The position numbers and the translations under genes are program-made. A DNA stretch of 64,000 nt from Holophagaceae bacterium (GTDB lineage Bacteria > Acidobacteriota > Holophagae > Holophagales > Holophagaceae). Below the pieces are notes generated by a model. It was not told the origin of the DNA. It did not search any database and worked only from the letters and a program-made list of their open reading frames with translations. Position 1 is the stretch's first letter, and each line of letters opens with the position of its first letter. Of this stretch, positions 63,500 to 64,000 are shown in pieces. The DNA is taken from NCBI GenBank assembly GCA_021286765.1, contig JAJTBS010000001.1, positions 248,001 through 312,000 of the forward strand, read 5' to 3'.

Positions 63500-64000
63500 T
63501 CAGAAAAGGTCGACTTCGCCGGCGGCGAGCGAACCGCTCTTCACCGCACGGAATTGCACACGGGCCGCTTCGATCTGGCCCAGGGTGGCTTCCAGCGCCG
63601 CCAGGGCGGGGCCCTCCGGCTCGCCGGCCTTCAGCCGCACTTCGAGGGCCTTCCAGGCCTGGGACTGCTCCAGCAGGTTCCCCAGCTCCTTGAGGCAGGC
63701 CATGAGCGTCTGGTGCACCAGATCCTCGAACTGGAGGCTGCGCACCACGTGGCCCACCTGCTCGGTCACCCTGCGGGCGTTCTCCTCGAGCTGCGCGACC
63801 AGGTCTTTCACGACCCAGTTGGAGGTGCGGAGGGACATGACAAGCGCTTCCGACTCGCCCCGGGAGGCCAGGGCCACGTTCATGTCCTGGCTGGCGATGG
63901 CCTTCACGTGCGCGTCCGTGCGCTCGAGGGCCTGGCGGGTGCCGACCACCTGTTCCTGGATGGTGTTGCTCAGTGCCGTGCTTCGGTCGGCCAGTTTGGA
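63500..64000 (-). CDS. Chemotaxis-associated protein, C-terminal part (cut by window end)
   Basis: The frame is open to the last base; 166 residues are visible (149 from the first in-window start codon at 63949). It is helical, with SLQFEDLVHQTLMACL. The DxxxQ core (D-L-V-H-Q) matches the catalytic pair of CheZ-type CheY-P phosphatases. The remainder has coiled-coil features and no receptor signalling tip is seen. It is likely a chemotaxis component upstream of cheY. Its N-terminus lies beyond the window. Confidence 0.7.
   Translation of the reverse strand, partial: SKLADRSTALSNTIQEQVVGTRQALERTDAHVKAIASQDMNVALASRGESEALVMSLRTSNWVVKDLVAQLEENARRVTEQVGHVVRSLQFEDLVHQTLMACLKELGNLLEQSQAWKALEVRLKAGEPEGPALAALEATLGQIEAARVQFRAVKSGSLAAGEVDLF

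Overview
The window is GC-rich and almost fully coding, with short intergenic gaps, many ATGA/GTGA-type overlaps and frequent GTG/TTG starts. It is bacterial chromosome from a Gram-negative, motile organism: there is an LPS Kdo transferase, an Mla-type lipid transport operon, signal peptidase I, lipoproteins, MurC and a chemotaxis operon. A tungsto/molybdopterin aldehyde ferredoxin oxidoreductase (AOR) module, a CxxCH heme-type sensor kinase and the general gene style fit an Acidobacteriota member of the Holophaga/Geothrix type. That placement is an impression from the sequence, not a database result. I see no rRNA, tRNA, CRISPR array, insertion sequence, prophage or integration site, so the region looks like core chromosome. 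No stretch over 300 bases lacks a gene.

Layout. 1-4064 (+): AOR operon (dicluster ferredoxin, AOR, FAD-dependent oxidoreductase, MoaD-like protein, small unknown). 4116-6785 (+): POT-family transporter, SET-domain protein, secreted protein. 6811-9428 (-): a ThiE-shikimate kinase fusion, then a metallophosphoesterase and a PilZ protein. 9578-13665: a probable 5'-damaged small gene, a secreted protein and an ABC exporter. 13783-18908 (+): M28 peptidase, AroB, TPR protein and an unknown, with overlapping ends. 18930-26417 (-): CobW-type GTPase, PilZ-receiver protein, Tex, lipoprotein, LepB and S1/P1 nuclease. 26463-29602 (+): Kdo transferase and two signalling proteins, closed by a bidirectional terminator.

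29649-31623 (-): RibBA-like protein, cyclic-nucleotide-binding protein and thioredoxin. 31717-34816 (+): DUF4388 protein, lipoprotein and FtsX. 34827-41036 (-): MurC, M14 peptidase, UbiX, PfkB kinase and an unknown, tightly packed. 41149-43907: secreted protein (+), then lipid kinase and RluA-type pseudouridine synthase (-). 43996-49299 (+): a large C45 acyltransferase-like fusion and a hybrid histidine kinase. 49296-50803: divergent Rrf2 regulator and cysteine synthase. 50948-53732 (+): GntR/YtrA-type regulator with its ABC transporter, then a CAP-domain protein. 53775-56192 (+): MlaE/F/D. 56201-64000 (-): chemotaxis operon (CheZ-like partial, CheY, CheA, CheR, CheD, CheB) followed by a heme-type hybrid kinase.

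The most unusual items are the ThiE-AroK fusion, an MlaF-like ATPase that has lost every catalytic motif except Walker A, a C45/M1-like fusion protein, a RibBA whose cyclohydrolase domain has no zinc ligands, and a clear 28-bp palindromic operator in front of the GntR/ABC operon.
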